The notes beneath the pieces were generated by a model that saw only the letters and a list, made by a program, of their open reading frames with translations, did not search any database and was not told where the DNA came from. From positions 9,734,001-9,798,000 of the forward strand of contig OX344751.2 in assembly GCA_947034885.2 (NCBI GenBank): 64,000 nucleotides of DNA, given 5' to 3'. Position 1 is the stretch's first letter. Each line of letters begins with the position of its first letter. The stretch comes from Thuidium tamariscinum (Eukaryota > Streptophyta > Bryopsida > Hypnales > Thuidiaceae). The translations under genes and the position numbers were made by a program. Shown here piece after piece: positions 1 through 11,456 of this stretch.

Positions 1-548
1 ATCACTCTGTATACAATCACTAAGTGACACAACCTCCAAGAAACAATATCCAATCCCATCTCCATTGGAAGATGAGTAGCCATAGACATCTACCAAAGTC
101 ATGCATACTCCACTTGTTTTCATTCATATTTACACTTTTTAGAGACGTCTTTTCAATTTGAAAACTTAAGTTTCCATGGTAGTATTCATTGAAGGCCAAC
201 CAAGTGAACAGATCAACGAGTTTTCGTACTCCCAACAATCATGGTGCCAAATGTAACCAATGCTTCATCATTGATATAGCTTTTGCATCTGTAACAGGGT
301 TTCACCACTAAGTGCGGCACCAGAAAAATGAATCACACTTATCTTCCAACTGGCCAAACTCATCAAACTTGTAAGACCATATCAAGAAAATCTCTCATGT
401 CCAAACTACCCATTTCCAAAATATTTCCAGTTTCAATCTTCCTAATCAGCTATTGTACAAAATCTTTGGTTCGAAACGGAATGGACTTTTCCAAACATTG
501 TCAGTGAGCCTTCAATCTAATTAATTATCTACAAATAATCACACAATA
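1..548. other. 3' flank of the GH31 gene, no gene recognised
   Basis: AT-rich sequence downstream of the minus-strand GH31 gene. The only open frame (20-238, minus) has no recognisable domain or splice partner. Its downstream neighbour lies outside the window. Confidence 0.5.
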
Positions 549-572
549 GGGTTCAGGGTTTAGGGTTTAGGT
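549..572. repeat. short telomere-like TTTAGGG tract
   Basis: A little over two copies of the plant telomere heptamer (GGGTTTAGGGTTTAGG) lie just downstream of the GH31 stop codon, with degenerate relatives in the introns of the same gene (2068-2100 and 2813-2850). It is far too short to be a telomere. Confidence 0.6.
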
Positions 573-580
573 GGTGGTGG

Positions 581-3500
581 TCAATCCAGCCAACTCATTT
601 GGAGGTTTTCCTTCACCAGATTGCGCCGGAACTGTTGGCCGACCCAAGAGCCTCTCTTCACGAAGACAGCAGGGAATCCCAAGGGAGCTTGCACCGCAGC
701 GTGGAGCCCTAAACCCTGTTGGGTCGTCGTGGTCGTGGTCGGAGCGGTTTCGTACAAATCTCCAGTCCAGACATGCTCCCACACGACGTCACCACTGGGT
801 GGGAAGTAGGCTTGCACTTGCGTGTGCCCTTTGTCCAGCACCGGCACCACTAGAATCTCCGTGCCCACTAAGAACTGCTGGTACACGAGGGTTTGAACGT
901 GGAGGTCTTCCGGGTAATGGAGGAACAGGTGCCTGACGACAGGCATTCCCACGGCTGCCGCTTCCTGCATTTAACAAACAAAAAACAGGCGCAACTGACA
1001 TCAGCTTCACAGGTTTTGATCATAGAACCTCAATGAATCGGATCGGAGCCCGCTTCTGCAGATGACAGGCACTCGGTGATTAAGGAGAGGCATTTGATTT
1101 TGCAGAACATGGAGTTATAATGGTACCCGTCTCTTGAATTGAGTGAGATCTCGCAAGGTTCATTTGTTGAGGTTATGTCTATTATCATGAAAGTATACCC
1201 GCCTTGTTGTAGCTTGGCATTTGCTGTTTCAAGTTACGTAGTCCATGACCTCAATGGTGTTCATTTGTTTCTGTAGAGGAGGCAGACATGCTTTAGAAAG
1301 GGAGAGCACGATTAAATCTCACAATCTTGACTTCCTTTGACGTTGGACGTTTAAGAGTCGTTTCATTTCAGACCCTAGTGGTTATGGAAATAACATGCCT
1401 TGTCAATTCTCGGGCTCTCTTACTTGGCTAACGAGGAGGATATTATGAAAGTAAGATTTGAGACATTAAGTAAGAATAAAGACGTTCAAGGTTCAATTGG
1501 ACGAAGTTGAAACGAAACCCAATAATTATCTTGAGTTGTGATTGTTTCATACACAAATTTATCTGAAGTATTATACAGATGGGAAACGCATGGCAGCCAT
1601 ACCTTGACCAACTGCCGGCGGTAAAACTCCCACGCCCTGTAGATTTTGGCACACCGAGCGAAGTGTCGAAGAGTTGAGTCATTCGAGTAGACCTGCGCAT
1701 TTGCTCCCGGAACATTCCCCTGTTTCATAATCACACGCCGACGAAGATCAGTTAGACTTGTAGTCTGAACTTGTGACAAAATGTATGACAATGATTCACA
1801 GTGTGATAAGATATCAAGACATTCCAAAACGCTGTATTAAGTGATGGTACATGGAATCACCACCGATTGACAATCACGTGCAATGTAGGCACGCAGGTTT
1901 ACGACATAAAAGAAGAACAGGAGCTAAAGTTTAGAGCTAAGAAATCGTGTATGGGTTCACAACCGATGGTACAAAACCTCATTGATAGCAATTTCGGCAC
2001 ACAGGCAGCGATATGAAAGGGGAAGGGGAGTCAAGGGATTCAAGTACAAGGTTGCAGGGCTGCAGGGTTTAAGGCTTAGGGTTCAGGGTTCCAGGTTTCA
2101 AAGCAGTTTCCAGGTTGCACACCACTGACCTCATGCGACCGAAAGACGACGGAGAAGGCGTTGAGCTCCATCCACCGAAACAGCAGCTCCTCCGAGCGCT
2201 TGTATCGCAGAAATGGCAAGTCCACAGTGCAATATCCTCCGATGTCGCTGTGGTTGAACGCATACCCGCTCACTCCACTAGACAGCAAGCCCGTGACGGC
2301 GCTCTTGATGCCGTCATTTCGTTGCCAGCTGACCATCTGGTCGCCCTCCCAAAATAGCGTCGCCCAGCGAGGGCTGCCGCGGTACCCCGCGCGCATGAAG
2401 AACACCAGCTCGTCATTGTCCTCCTCCAAGTCCTCTTCCAAGTCCTCCTGGGCTGGTCTTAGAAGCCGTGAAGCCAGCTGCTTTGTCGTGCGCTGCTCTT
2501 GCTCCCACTCCTCCACGAACTCGCGGTTCAGTTCCGCCCAGAGTTCCGGATACCTGTTGCCATGGAATTGATGAGAGATATCGAGTACATCCCGTACACC
2601 CCGTTGCAAAATTTGCTGCTATCGGCTCAGCCAGATTGTGGGATCAAAGTGCTGTGGAATTGAAAATGGCACCCACTTTCCAAGATGGAGTGTAATCTTA
2701 ACATGAGTAAACATTAACGACCACCACAGTCCTATAGCTATCAACTTGGTCCTATTATGATACAGTCTTGCTTACAGTCTGGCTTTTTAGTACGGAGTAT
2801 TTTTTAGGGTATGAGGTTTAAGGATTTTAAGATTTTAGGGCTTAAGACTTCGCTGAAAGTAACTTCAAACCCGAATTACCTGTTGTGAGCAGTGGTGGGA
2901 TCTTCCCCGGAATGCAAGCAAGCATCAAACGGCAGCGACTCTCCAAAATCCGCCATCCACCCCCTCACGCCACTCCCCACCATCTCCCTCATGAGCCCCT
3001 TGAGCCACCCCCTTGTCTCCGGATTGCTCAGGTCCAACATTGCCGCGTCGAAGCTGGTGATGGGCAGCATGTAGGGCTTCCCTCCGCTGTCCGCCACGGC
3101 ATACCCTTCTTCCACGGCCTCCGCGAAAAGCTCCTTGCGCCCTTGTGGACTTGCGAGCTCCTGGCTCCTTGATTTCGCCACGATGAAGGGGTTCAGGTAC
3201 GCCATCGTTCGCACGCCATGGATGTGGAGGTCGGAGATCAGCTCTTCCCAGTGGGGGTAGTGGGTGCGGTCCAGCTCCCAGTTCCACCATAGCTGCCAAC
3301 CCACGCTCGTCTTACGTTGCCCGACCCAGTCCTAATGCAACCAGGGCACCAGGACTCCATTAGCAAATTCAGGGCTCCGTAGCAATTTCTGGGCGCCATC
3401 AGCAACTGCAGCTAGGGCACTATTAGCAATTTTCGGGGCGCCTTTAGCAATTTCGCCAATATGCAAGACAACGAAGAGCACGATGTTGAGTAAACTTCGT

Positions 3501-6360
3501 CGGATTGGCACGATTATCTCTTGGTTAGTGGCAGCGTCGGTAGCATTTCGAGGAGAGGAGATCACGGTTCTGAGTTTTTGGGGTCAAGTTCGTTAAATTG
3601 ACGTGATTTAGCTCCTCCTGATTGGCAACGTCGGTTACATTCAAAGAAAACGAGACCAGGGTGTTGCAGGACAAGTTTATTAGATTGGCGCGATTCAAGG
3701 GCCCCAAGAGCTGGTGCCCATTGGCCTCCTCGGCAACAAATCAACGACAAGGAGGTCACAGCTTCGGAGATCAAATTAGTTCAATTATCGCGCAAGTCCA
3801 GAGCACCAGTTCCGCCGGTCTGTAGCAACGACTGAAGCATTCAACAATAGGACTTCATGTTGTTGAGAGATAAATTCGTTAGATTGGAACGATGCAGAGC
3901 ACGAAATTCGGGGCATTCAAGTGCGCGACACCACAGGAGAAATCCAAAATGGAATTTCTGCAGAATTCTATAGCCTATGGCCAGTGATGACAGAATACGA
4001 TACTCTAGGATACACAAGGAAGCGAGCACTGGTCATGACTTACTTGGAGCCAGAAAGCCGAAATCGGGACATCATGCTCCCTCACTTTGCGCCACACCTC
4101 CCTCACAGCGTCGTGACCCCCTTGCATACCCACGATGGCGCCCTTGGTAATCCACGCCGGCAGCGCCCGCATCCGTCCCACCGCCGCCGTGTACTCCTTG
4201 ATGAGCTCCGACGGCGTTTCTCCGTATAATATCCGCCCTTTCATCTCCCCAGCATGCACCTGCAAACCACTCAACTCCATCTCAGCAATCCGCATAATGA
4301 ATGCGCACAATGATGATGATTTGGAATGCATGCCATCGAGAGTCTTTCGAGAATGATTGCGAGGAGCTTACTTGCACTTGGACGCATTCCCGTTGCGTCA
4401 GATCAAACACGGCGTGCTCGTAACCCTCCAAGAACAGCGAGTTCATATCCGAGGTGAGATAATGCGGCGACGGCGCGTAAGTCGTGTGCCAGTCGCCTCC
4501 AGCCCTGCAAATTTCGCAACGAATTTTTCACACCCGCCAACAATTCTCGTCATGAGTTCAAATGCTGACATGATTATGATTTCGGTTTAAGGGACTAAGG
4601 TTCGGCGATGGGGGATTTCACACACATCCATGATTTTTGTCATGAATTTAAACCACGAACATGATTTCACAGATCAATCGCATTCCTGATGATGGGGATT
4701 AGGGTCAGTACCTGTACGCGACGAGATTCGCAGCCGCAGTGATCGGTTGATCGCCACGCCCTAACCCTTGCTCCTGCACCAGAATCGGCACGCGTCTCCC
4801 CTTCATATCAAAGCAAGAGAACTGCTCTCCGAATCCGAAGAAGCGCTCTCCAGCATGCGAGCCATAGGATAGCATCACGCGATTCAACCTCGGCATCACG
4901 ACATCATCAAACTCCGGGGTAGTGCTTTCGACATCGACAGGTTTCACGCGGCGAATCTCGCTCCACTCGCTCCACTCGCGCGGCGAAATTCGCTTCCACC
5001 GGCGAGATAAGCTCCTGTGTGTGGATTTCTTTGACGACCGAATGCTGCGCGTGGGAAATTTCGAAGGGACGTTCTTCCGCAATGGCGCGTCAAGTTCGAC
5101 GTGGAATCCCAGCTGGTGATCGCGCCTCTCTGAAAATATGAGTCGGTAGCGCACACCAACTCCATGCGCGGGAGTCACGCTCTCATCCCCTGAACCGCAA
5201 TGGCAGAGTTCAGTGAAACCGGCCGAAACCGCAGATCTGCACCAGTTCTACTTTGCACACAGATTCGGCGATCTGAAACACAACATTTCAAGCCCTCAAA
5301 GACTAAAGATTCAAGGTTTCAATCGTGATGAATTTGACTCTATTATCAAATTGTGAAGAATTCAAATGGGGGTAAATTGCATATCACCAGAATCAATGGG
5401 GAACATTGTCAGAATCAATAAAACCCAGCCTTCTGATCCAAAAAAATTCAATATCACTGAACTAGACCAATTGGAGTTTCTGTTTCAGTTTGGGCCATGC
5501 GAAGATGGCGTGCGTGAGTACTACGAGACAGCCCCAACGTGGAACCTTGCCATTGATGTAAGTTTATCCCACCATTTCTTCACGTTACAACAGAGGAAAC
5601 TATTCTCAATCCAGTAACGCATCATTCAAGCTGTGCATGAAGCCATTTCTGCAAAACATTTTCTTCGCTTAGGTTGTGAGAGACAGAGTGGTTAGCGGCC
5701 CAATGTGACTATATATATACCTGTTTCATAAAACGGGCTGTCGTGATCCTCGCGCCGATTCCCATTATGGTAACGCCATAGCTCCCCCGTCGCAAGCTCG
5801 CGAGAGGAGTACAAGCATCCCGTGACCACCACAACTGGAGCACCCCCATTGTCATCAAGGAGCGTCCCATCCGGATCTCTCACTTGCCCCTTCACAGAAT
5901 CCCGGCCTACTCCACTTCCAAAGCAAACACTCTTCAAATCACTGCAAGCTTGCTCTTGCACATCCTCTTGCCTACTCTCTCTGATGTCTTCGATGGTTTG
6001 ATGATCGAATAGAAGCTCCGTGCGGTCGTCGACGGAGAAGGATCCATGGCTTTCATGAATAGTGGACTCGCCCAAAGCCGCAGCGACGAAGGCTCCACTG
6101 GACGGCGTGACCCAGAGCGCGCGTTCAGGCTGGCGACGGTGGTGAACTGCGAGAGACTTGGAGTCCCAGGAGACGAGAAAATTCTTCCCGGCGGCGAGAG
6201 TGCGGGACGTGAGGACGGATTGCTCATGGTGAAGGTGACCGCGGACGAAGTCCAGGCCTGGAGGTGGCTGTGGAAACGGGTTGTGGAGGCGCCGCGGACG
6301 CGCTGCTGCCACTGTTGCTGTTGGAGCTGCTGCAGTCGTGGTCTCGCTCGCCATGCCCAT
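581..6360 (-). CDS. GH31 glycosidase, YihQ/sulfoquinovosidase-like (8 exons, 947 aa)
   Basis: Exons (5' to 3'): 6360-5721, 5189-4712, 4504-4372, 4259-4044, 3331-2880, 2553-2130, 1719-1603, 964-581; all introns are GT-AG and phases join without a stop. Family members hydrolyse alpha-sulfoquinovosides from the thylakoid sulfolipid. Seen: N-terminal GH31 beta-sandwich (about residues 35-400), FGFGEQFS and EQGLGRGDQ motifs, then the barrel with nucleophile Asp617 (ADFGE) and acid/base Asp711 (GDQ). By spacing to E. coli YihQ as I remember it, Gln463, Gln489, Trp505 and Tyr747 match the QQRWY sulfonate site, but the Arg position is Gln502. The protein is longer than the bacterial enzyme (about 680 aa), through a long N-terminal region and an acidic insert at about 656-688. 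The start is the first ATG after an in-frame stop; a second ATG lies two codons on. The Ala/Thr/Arg-rich N-terminus might be a transit peptide (inference). Family assignment is firm; substrate is not. Confidence 0.9.
3480..3900 (-). repeat. diverged ~95-bp tandem repeat inside a GH31 intron
   Basis: The intron between exons 4 and 5 of the GH31 gene carries five spaced versions of a motif like AAATTCGTTAGATTGG, at about 3491, 3588, 3673, 3773 and 3871, so the unit is 85-100 bp. Next to it (3358-3470), a shorter TAGCAATTTC-centred repeat recurs four or five times. Both are diverged and non-coding. Confidence 0.6.
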
Positions 6361-7776
6361 CTTTCAAGAGCTACCTCTTGCTTTACTGCTGGGACCAATG
6401 CATTTCCCTTTCTGATGTTGGAATTCTACTGTACTGGAGATGCTGCTCAAAACATGCAGCTAGCTAGCAGCAATTGAAGAAAAGATCTGGAACTATCGAT
6501 CTGGAACCAGTTCTGAAGCTCACGAACTACGTCACGTGAATGTAGATCGTGAGTGTTACTCTTGGAGCCTCGATCTTCACCGAGGTAGGCTTCGCAGTGG
6601 ATTCTATGATACGAAGTCGTAGCAACATTATTTCAATCGGAGACTCTCTCAAAGCCGAGCTCAAATCGCGGTGACCACTCGAATGGAAATCAGGAATCGG
6701 GGACTACAACATCAGACTCCTCTGAGACAATTCAATGTGTCAGCGATCGATCGATCGAGCAAGCCTTCTGCTTTGAGTACGAATCCAAGTCGATTTCAAC
6801 AACAAAATTTGAAATCCCCACAAGGATTCATATACCACTTGGAGACGAGATTCTGGGACTCAAAAATAGCACATCCTCGGATTTGAAAACAACAGAAAAT
6901 CACGACTGAAATCACAAACTCAGAGAGAGCCCCTGCCAGAGATCGCTGAACATCGTTGCTACTGAAAATCGAGGCGAAGGCCCTGGTAAGACTTGAAGGC
7001 CATCCTCACGTACTAACTGATCTGCATCGCCAGGCAAAGGTGGAGAATAAGAAAGTGTTCGTCGAAATGGTAAGCAGAAGCACCAGTCCGATCATCCTCA
7101 TCAAGCCGCTTCAGCATGACTGCCAAGTACGGCCAGGCAAGCTTGTGCAAGAGTTCACCACATCGCAGCGAAGTGGTGGCAACTTCGGAGAGAATCATTG
7201 GGTTAAGCATGTCGATCTGTTGTGTTGTGAACCCAATATTACTCTAAACTTCCATTATTTTCAAATGGAATTGAATCGAAGCAAGCAAGCAACAAGACAA
7301 ATGCAGATCGAGGCTTACTCGATCCATCAGTGAGAATCATAAGTTGAAGTCAATGAAATACAGCTTCCATCATCATGAGATTGATTGACAGAAGAAGTTG
7401 CTGGAGTTCCGAGTCTCCCTTCGGCACTGTTTCAGTCTTCTCGCCCACGAACCTCCCCGGCCAGTCTCCTGCTGTAACTTAGTACTATTCTTTGCGCGTG
7501 AATCTCTTATTAGTTTATGATTCTCTTGCATTGGACTTCTTCGCATTAGTAGCAGCAAAACATGGGTTTGAGATGCTGAATCACATACGCTTCCGAAGTC
7601 AGGATGTTCTATTTCCATGTGCAAGCACTGAGATGGGTACTAAACAAAGATTATTATTATTTCCTGGTTTTTTGTTCAGTAGAAAGAGGACTTTTTTAAA
7701 ACGCTTTTGTTGAAATCATAGAACCGAAAAAACACGTGTGTTGTGTGACAGGAAACCCAAATGGAAGTGCTTCTGA
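6361..7776. promoter_or_regulatory. upstream region and probable 5' leader of the GH31 gene
   Basis: About 1.4 kb of moderate GC content upstream of the GH31 start codon. It probably holds the promoter and 5' UTR, possibly with an intron in the leader. Several open frames of 60-125 codons occur on both strands but none resembles a known protein or connects to another exon. I see no clear TATA box that could be assigned with confidence. Confidence 0.35.
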
Positions 7777-8031
7777 ATGAAGGAGTTTGTGCCCAATTGG
7801 ATTTGCAAAAAACCGAAACCACGGAATCTGGTGGTTAGAATCTTTGAATCTGAAGTTGACGGTTACTTGTTACTGGATCCAGTCAAAAGCTGGAATCCGG
7901 TACACTGTATGTGCGCGTTTGAGGAAATGCAAAGGACCAGGTGCAATGGATCTGGGAGACCAGGTGCATTGAATCTGGATGTTGCTGTGGAAGTTGGGGC
8001 TGGGGTTAATTTTTGGAGTTTTACCCACTGA
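7777..8031 (+). CDS. weak hypothetical ORF (84 aa)
   Basis: Open frame of 84 codons with a mixed amino-acid composition, including a central segment with alternating acidic and aromatic residues. I recognise no domain, and no splice-linked exon was found on either side. It lies at the border between the GC-richer 5' region of the GH31 gene and AT-rich repeat DNA. It may simply be chance; transcript data would decide. Confidence 0.12.
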   Translation: MKEFVPNWICKKPKPRNLVVRIFESEVDGYLLLDPVKSWNPVHCMCAFEEMQRTRCNGSGRPGALNLDVAVEVGAGVNFWSFTH

Positions 8032-9332
8032 AATGCTCAAGCATTCATGAAATGGGGGTGGATGATGTATGTTTTGTAAAGTGAAGTTGTTATCAATTAT
8101 TTTAAATTTGTTGGAGATAGAATAATATATTAATGGAAAGAAAAAAGAGACCACATTCATTAAACCTATTATTATGCATTACAGAAATTTTCAAATTGGT
8201 CTTTTAAATTTTTTGTTGGCATTATTCATGAAATATTTTATAAGCCAAACATTGAGTAAGGCTAAAAGTCGCAAAAGGATGACTTTCAAGATTGGATTTG
8301 TGATTTGGTAGTTATTGTCACTTTTTGGTACATTGACATTGTATAAACAATGTACCAAAAAAAGGCAATAACTACCAATTCTAAAAAATTTAAAATTTTA
8401 ATTTGGGTTTAGTACACTTGGCATGTTTTTACAAGCCAAAGAATTTAAATTTTAAATTTTCATTTCCCTCCCCCCCCCCCCCTCTTGTAATTTTTTGAAA
8501 CCAACTAATTGACAAACATTATGGGACAAATGATCCTATATTTGTATTCGTATCTGGATCATATTTGGATCGTATTCATACAATCCATATAATATATGTA
8601 GAGTATCTGTATCCATATCCATATCTAAGTGGTTCAAATTAAATCTTACACGATCAATGGCTTGGGAATTTTTGAAAAATCAATAGTGATTACAAAGGTA
8701 AATTTTTTTTTTTTTTTTAAATCAATGGCTTATAAATTTTTTGAGAGAGGAAGGGGAGGCTAATTAATTGACTTGGGTGTGCAACTTCTTTTTGCATTGT
8801 GTCATTGAAATGAACAATGCACCTATTGATTTATCAATTAGATTGTTTTTGGTATAATATTTTTGTAGGTGATAAGTCTTGTTCATTCATACTTGATAAC
8901 AATGGTAGGCACTTTTGCCAAAAATATGAATCAAATTGTTAGAATTGACTAATGAAGCAGTTGTCATTGATATGATGAATCAATCATTTCTAAAAAGATA
9001 GTAGAGTCATATTTTGTAAGCCTCGTGGTTTCCATGTATAGGTGATGCCTATAAAATGTTGCATTAGTAATTTTGAAATCATTTAATAGATGAACATATT
9101 AAATACTTGCATGGACAAATTTTTCAAGCACTCTAGTTAGCAAATTAAAAAAGATTCCAAACACCAAATAATCCATTATATAGACACCGTGTGTAAAAAT
9201 TATCAAGGATTCAATGATTTATTGATAGAGTCCAAAACAAATACAAATTCTAATGTCAATGTGGTTCGGACCCTCAAAAATCAATAGGTACCTAATATGA
9301 AAGATTTTGGAGTGTCATATTCAAGTAGGTGT
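8032..9332. other. AT-rich intergenic DNA
   Basis: Very AT-rich, with homopolymer runs (a C run near 8470, a T run near 8706) and a short inverted repeat around 8325-8365 (ATTGTCACTTTTTGGTACATTG against CAATGTACCAAAAAAAGGCAAT). No gene or intact transposon was identified. Confidence 0.5.
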
Positions 9333-10069
9333 GGGTCATAGCAAGAAACACCTCTCAATTTTGTTGCGTTTTACAACAATACTCATTATTTTTTTTGCAA
9401 TGCTTTAAAATTAGAAATCTAATTTCTTAAATCTAAAAAAAATTGACTTATGTATATACCTTTAAAATGAAGGTATCCTAAGAAAGAAATGCAAAGAAAA
9501 ATTCTCTAATTAGGGAAACTTCAAAAGTGCCAAATCTTAAGAAAATAGGTATTTTGATGTTCAAATTAGTTTAAAATAGTCAAAATAAGTGAATACAAAA
9601 AATAAGAAAATGTCTATTTGTAAGAACTTTGTGGAGATGGTTATGCACCAAAAGAACACCAAAATCATATTTTATATGTTTCAAAATACAAGGAGAAAGA
9701 AGCTCACTTTGTAAACTTCTACACCATAGAAAAGTAACTATTTTTAAAAATTCTTCCTTGGAGAGCTAGAAGTCTACTTGAAGACCATCTCATCCAAATT
9801 TCATCTCAAAATCATCATAAAAAGGGACTTCTTAGTTCATCTAAAAAACCCTAAATTATAAAGTATAACATTCAATCGGGGTCTAATTTTGGATAGTAAA
9901 ATATATTTCAAAATTATGAAAAAAAATTAAAGAAGATGTATGATAGTTATGAGTATTTTCCCTATAAATCATGAGTCATTTGGAACCAAAATAAAAAAGT
10001 TATGGCCAAAAAATAGATCAACATACAATGTGTGACACAAAATAGTACAAGTGTTTCTTGCAATCATCC
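9333..10069. mobile_element. non-autonomous DNA element, GGGTGA-ended family, copy A
   Basis: About 737 bp. It starts with GGGTCATAGCAAGAAACACC and ends with the inverse of GGATGATTGCAAGAAACAC. Interior blocks, such as ATATACCTTTAAAATGAAGG and the CCCTAAATTATAAAGT block, match copies at 21513-22244 and 34359-35090, which have almost the same length. No open frame of useful size. A target duplication is not clear for this copy. Confidence 0.65.
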
Positions 10070-10293
10070 ATATTACAATTAGATGATGTTACCTATGAAT
10101 ATGTTTATATATAATGTAAGGTTGAAACACTTGAAAGCATCCATGTTTCCATTCTTGTATCCTAGACTTCCGCTAAATGTGTCCTTAGACTTCTGTTAAT
10201 GTATCCTTCAACCCCTAATGGACCGGAGTCTTTTTTGGCCAAATACAATCAAAACTACCATTTTTATTGCAAATAGAAAAAAAAATTGATACC

Positions 10294-10587
10294 CAGGGAG
10301 GACACTTCTTGTATATTGGGGGACCCACGTGCGGCGGTGGGGTATTTTTAGGGGGGCTATCAATTACTTGTAATCATTACTTGGCAACATTAAAAGAGCC
10401 CTTATTTTACCATAAAGCAGAAAAATCAGCCATATTATCATCCCTATTTTATTTTTAAAACACTTTGCCTTTTTAATGTCCCCTATTTTATATGTAAATT
10501 TCTTATAAATTTTACCTAAAATTATTTAAATGTACCCTATATTCCACCGCACGTAGGTTATTAAAAAACGGGAAGTGTCCTCCCCTA
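10294..10587. mobile_element. MITE with ~58-bp terminal inverted repeats
   Basis: About 294 bp. The left end reads GGGAGGACACTTCTTG with an inner CCCACGTGCGGCGG block; the right end read inversely gives GGGGAGGACACTTCCCG and CCTACGTGCGGTGG. The conserved GC-rich blocks stand out from AT-rich surroundings. A 63-codon frame inside it (10267-10458) is a by-product of the element. Confidence 0.65.
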
Positions 10588-10599
10588 GAATTGAAAATT

Positions 10600-11020
10600 A
10601 TTATTTTAGGACATCTAGCCATAGGATGATACCTAAATAGCATGAAAATGTGTGGATTGAATTTCAAAAATTTTGACTACATCTTTGCAAGATATTTGTA
10701 TTTAAAGTGAAGAAAACAAGGGGTTTTTTTGCACATTCCAAAATTAGATTACATAACTTTGGACCTTCTTGATTTATATTTTTTATCCTATAGAATTTTG
10801 AAGTTTAAATCTTTATGAAGGACAATTGAGTTGAGAGTCTAGGAAAAATAAATGAATTTAAAAAACTTATTTTTTAGTTTCAAAAAAATTATTAGATAGA
10901 AATAGGTAGAAGGTAGAAGGAAAATCTAAATTGTTAATATTCTCAAGATGGAATTAAAATGCACTAATCCCGATGATGAGATTGTTTAAAAAAGCAAACT
11001 AAACATGAAGAACTTGTTTT
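10600..11020. repeat. dispersed AT-rich repeat, matches 21050-21480
   Basis: Shares a run of diverged blocks with 21050-21480, for example GCAAGATATTTGT, TAGAAGGAAAA and ATCTCAAGATGGAATT-like strings in the same order. Probably two copies of one old element; ends not determined. Confidence 0.45.
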
Positions 11021-11130
11021 TGTTGAAAAATTGTAAAAATTGCATTCAAAAATAAATCCCACAACTAATTTGTTCAAGAAGATTGCCCAAAAAAAAATTT
11101 GCTCATATCTTTCACATAACTTATTCAAAT

Positions 11131-11456
11131 GAAATGAATCAAAGCTTTCCATGTAGCCAAAATTATAATTTATGAGATAAAAATATTTTTTCAAAAAAAA
11201 TTCAAAATTTTGAAATTTCTCTTACTACCTTGTTTCCCCTATTTAAGCTTATTTAGGCATAGCTTTTGTTCTTGAGCACCAATTGGGAAAAATGAAATGA
11301 ATCAAAGCTTTCCATGAAGCTAAAATTATAATTTATGAGATAAAAATATTTTTTCAAGAAAAATTCAAAATTTTGAAATTTTCTCTTACTAACTTATTTC
11401 CCCTATTTGAGCTTATTTAGGCATAGCTTTTGTTCTTGAGCACCAATTGGGAAAAA
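11131..11456. repeat. 163-bp unit duplicated in tandem
   Basis: Copy 1 is about 11131-11293 and copy 2 about 11294-11456, each starting GAAATGAATCAAAGCTTTCC and ending near CACCAATTGGGAAAAA. The copies differ at only a few positions, so the duplication is relatively young compared with the repeats around it. Confidence 0.85.

Noticed and set aside
549-572. Chromosome end (telomere)
   Set aside because: Only about two heptamers, inside unique sequence next to a gene.
2161-2571. 136-codon plus-strand frame
   Set aside because: Antisense to GH31 exon 6, which carries the acid/base motif.
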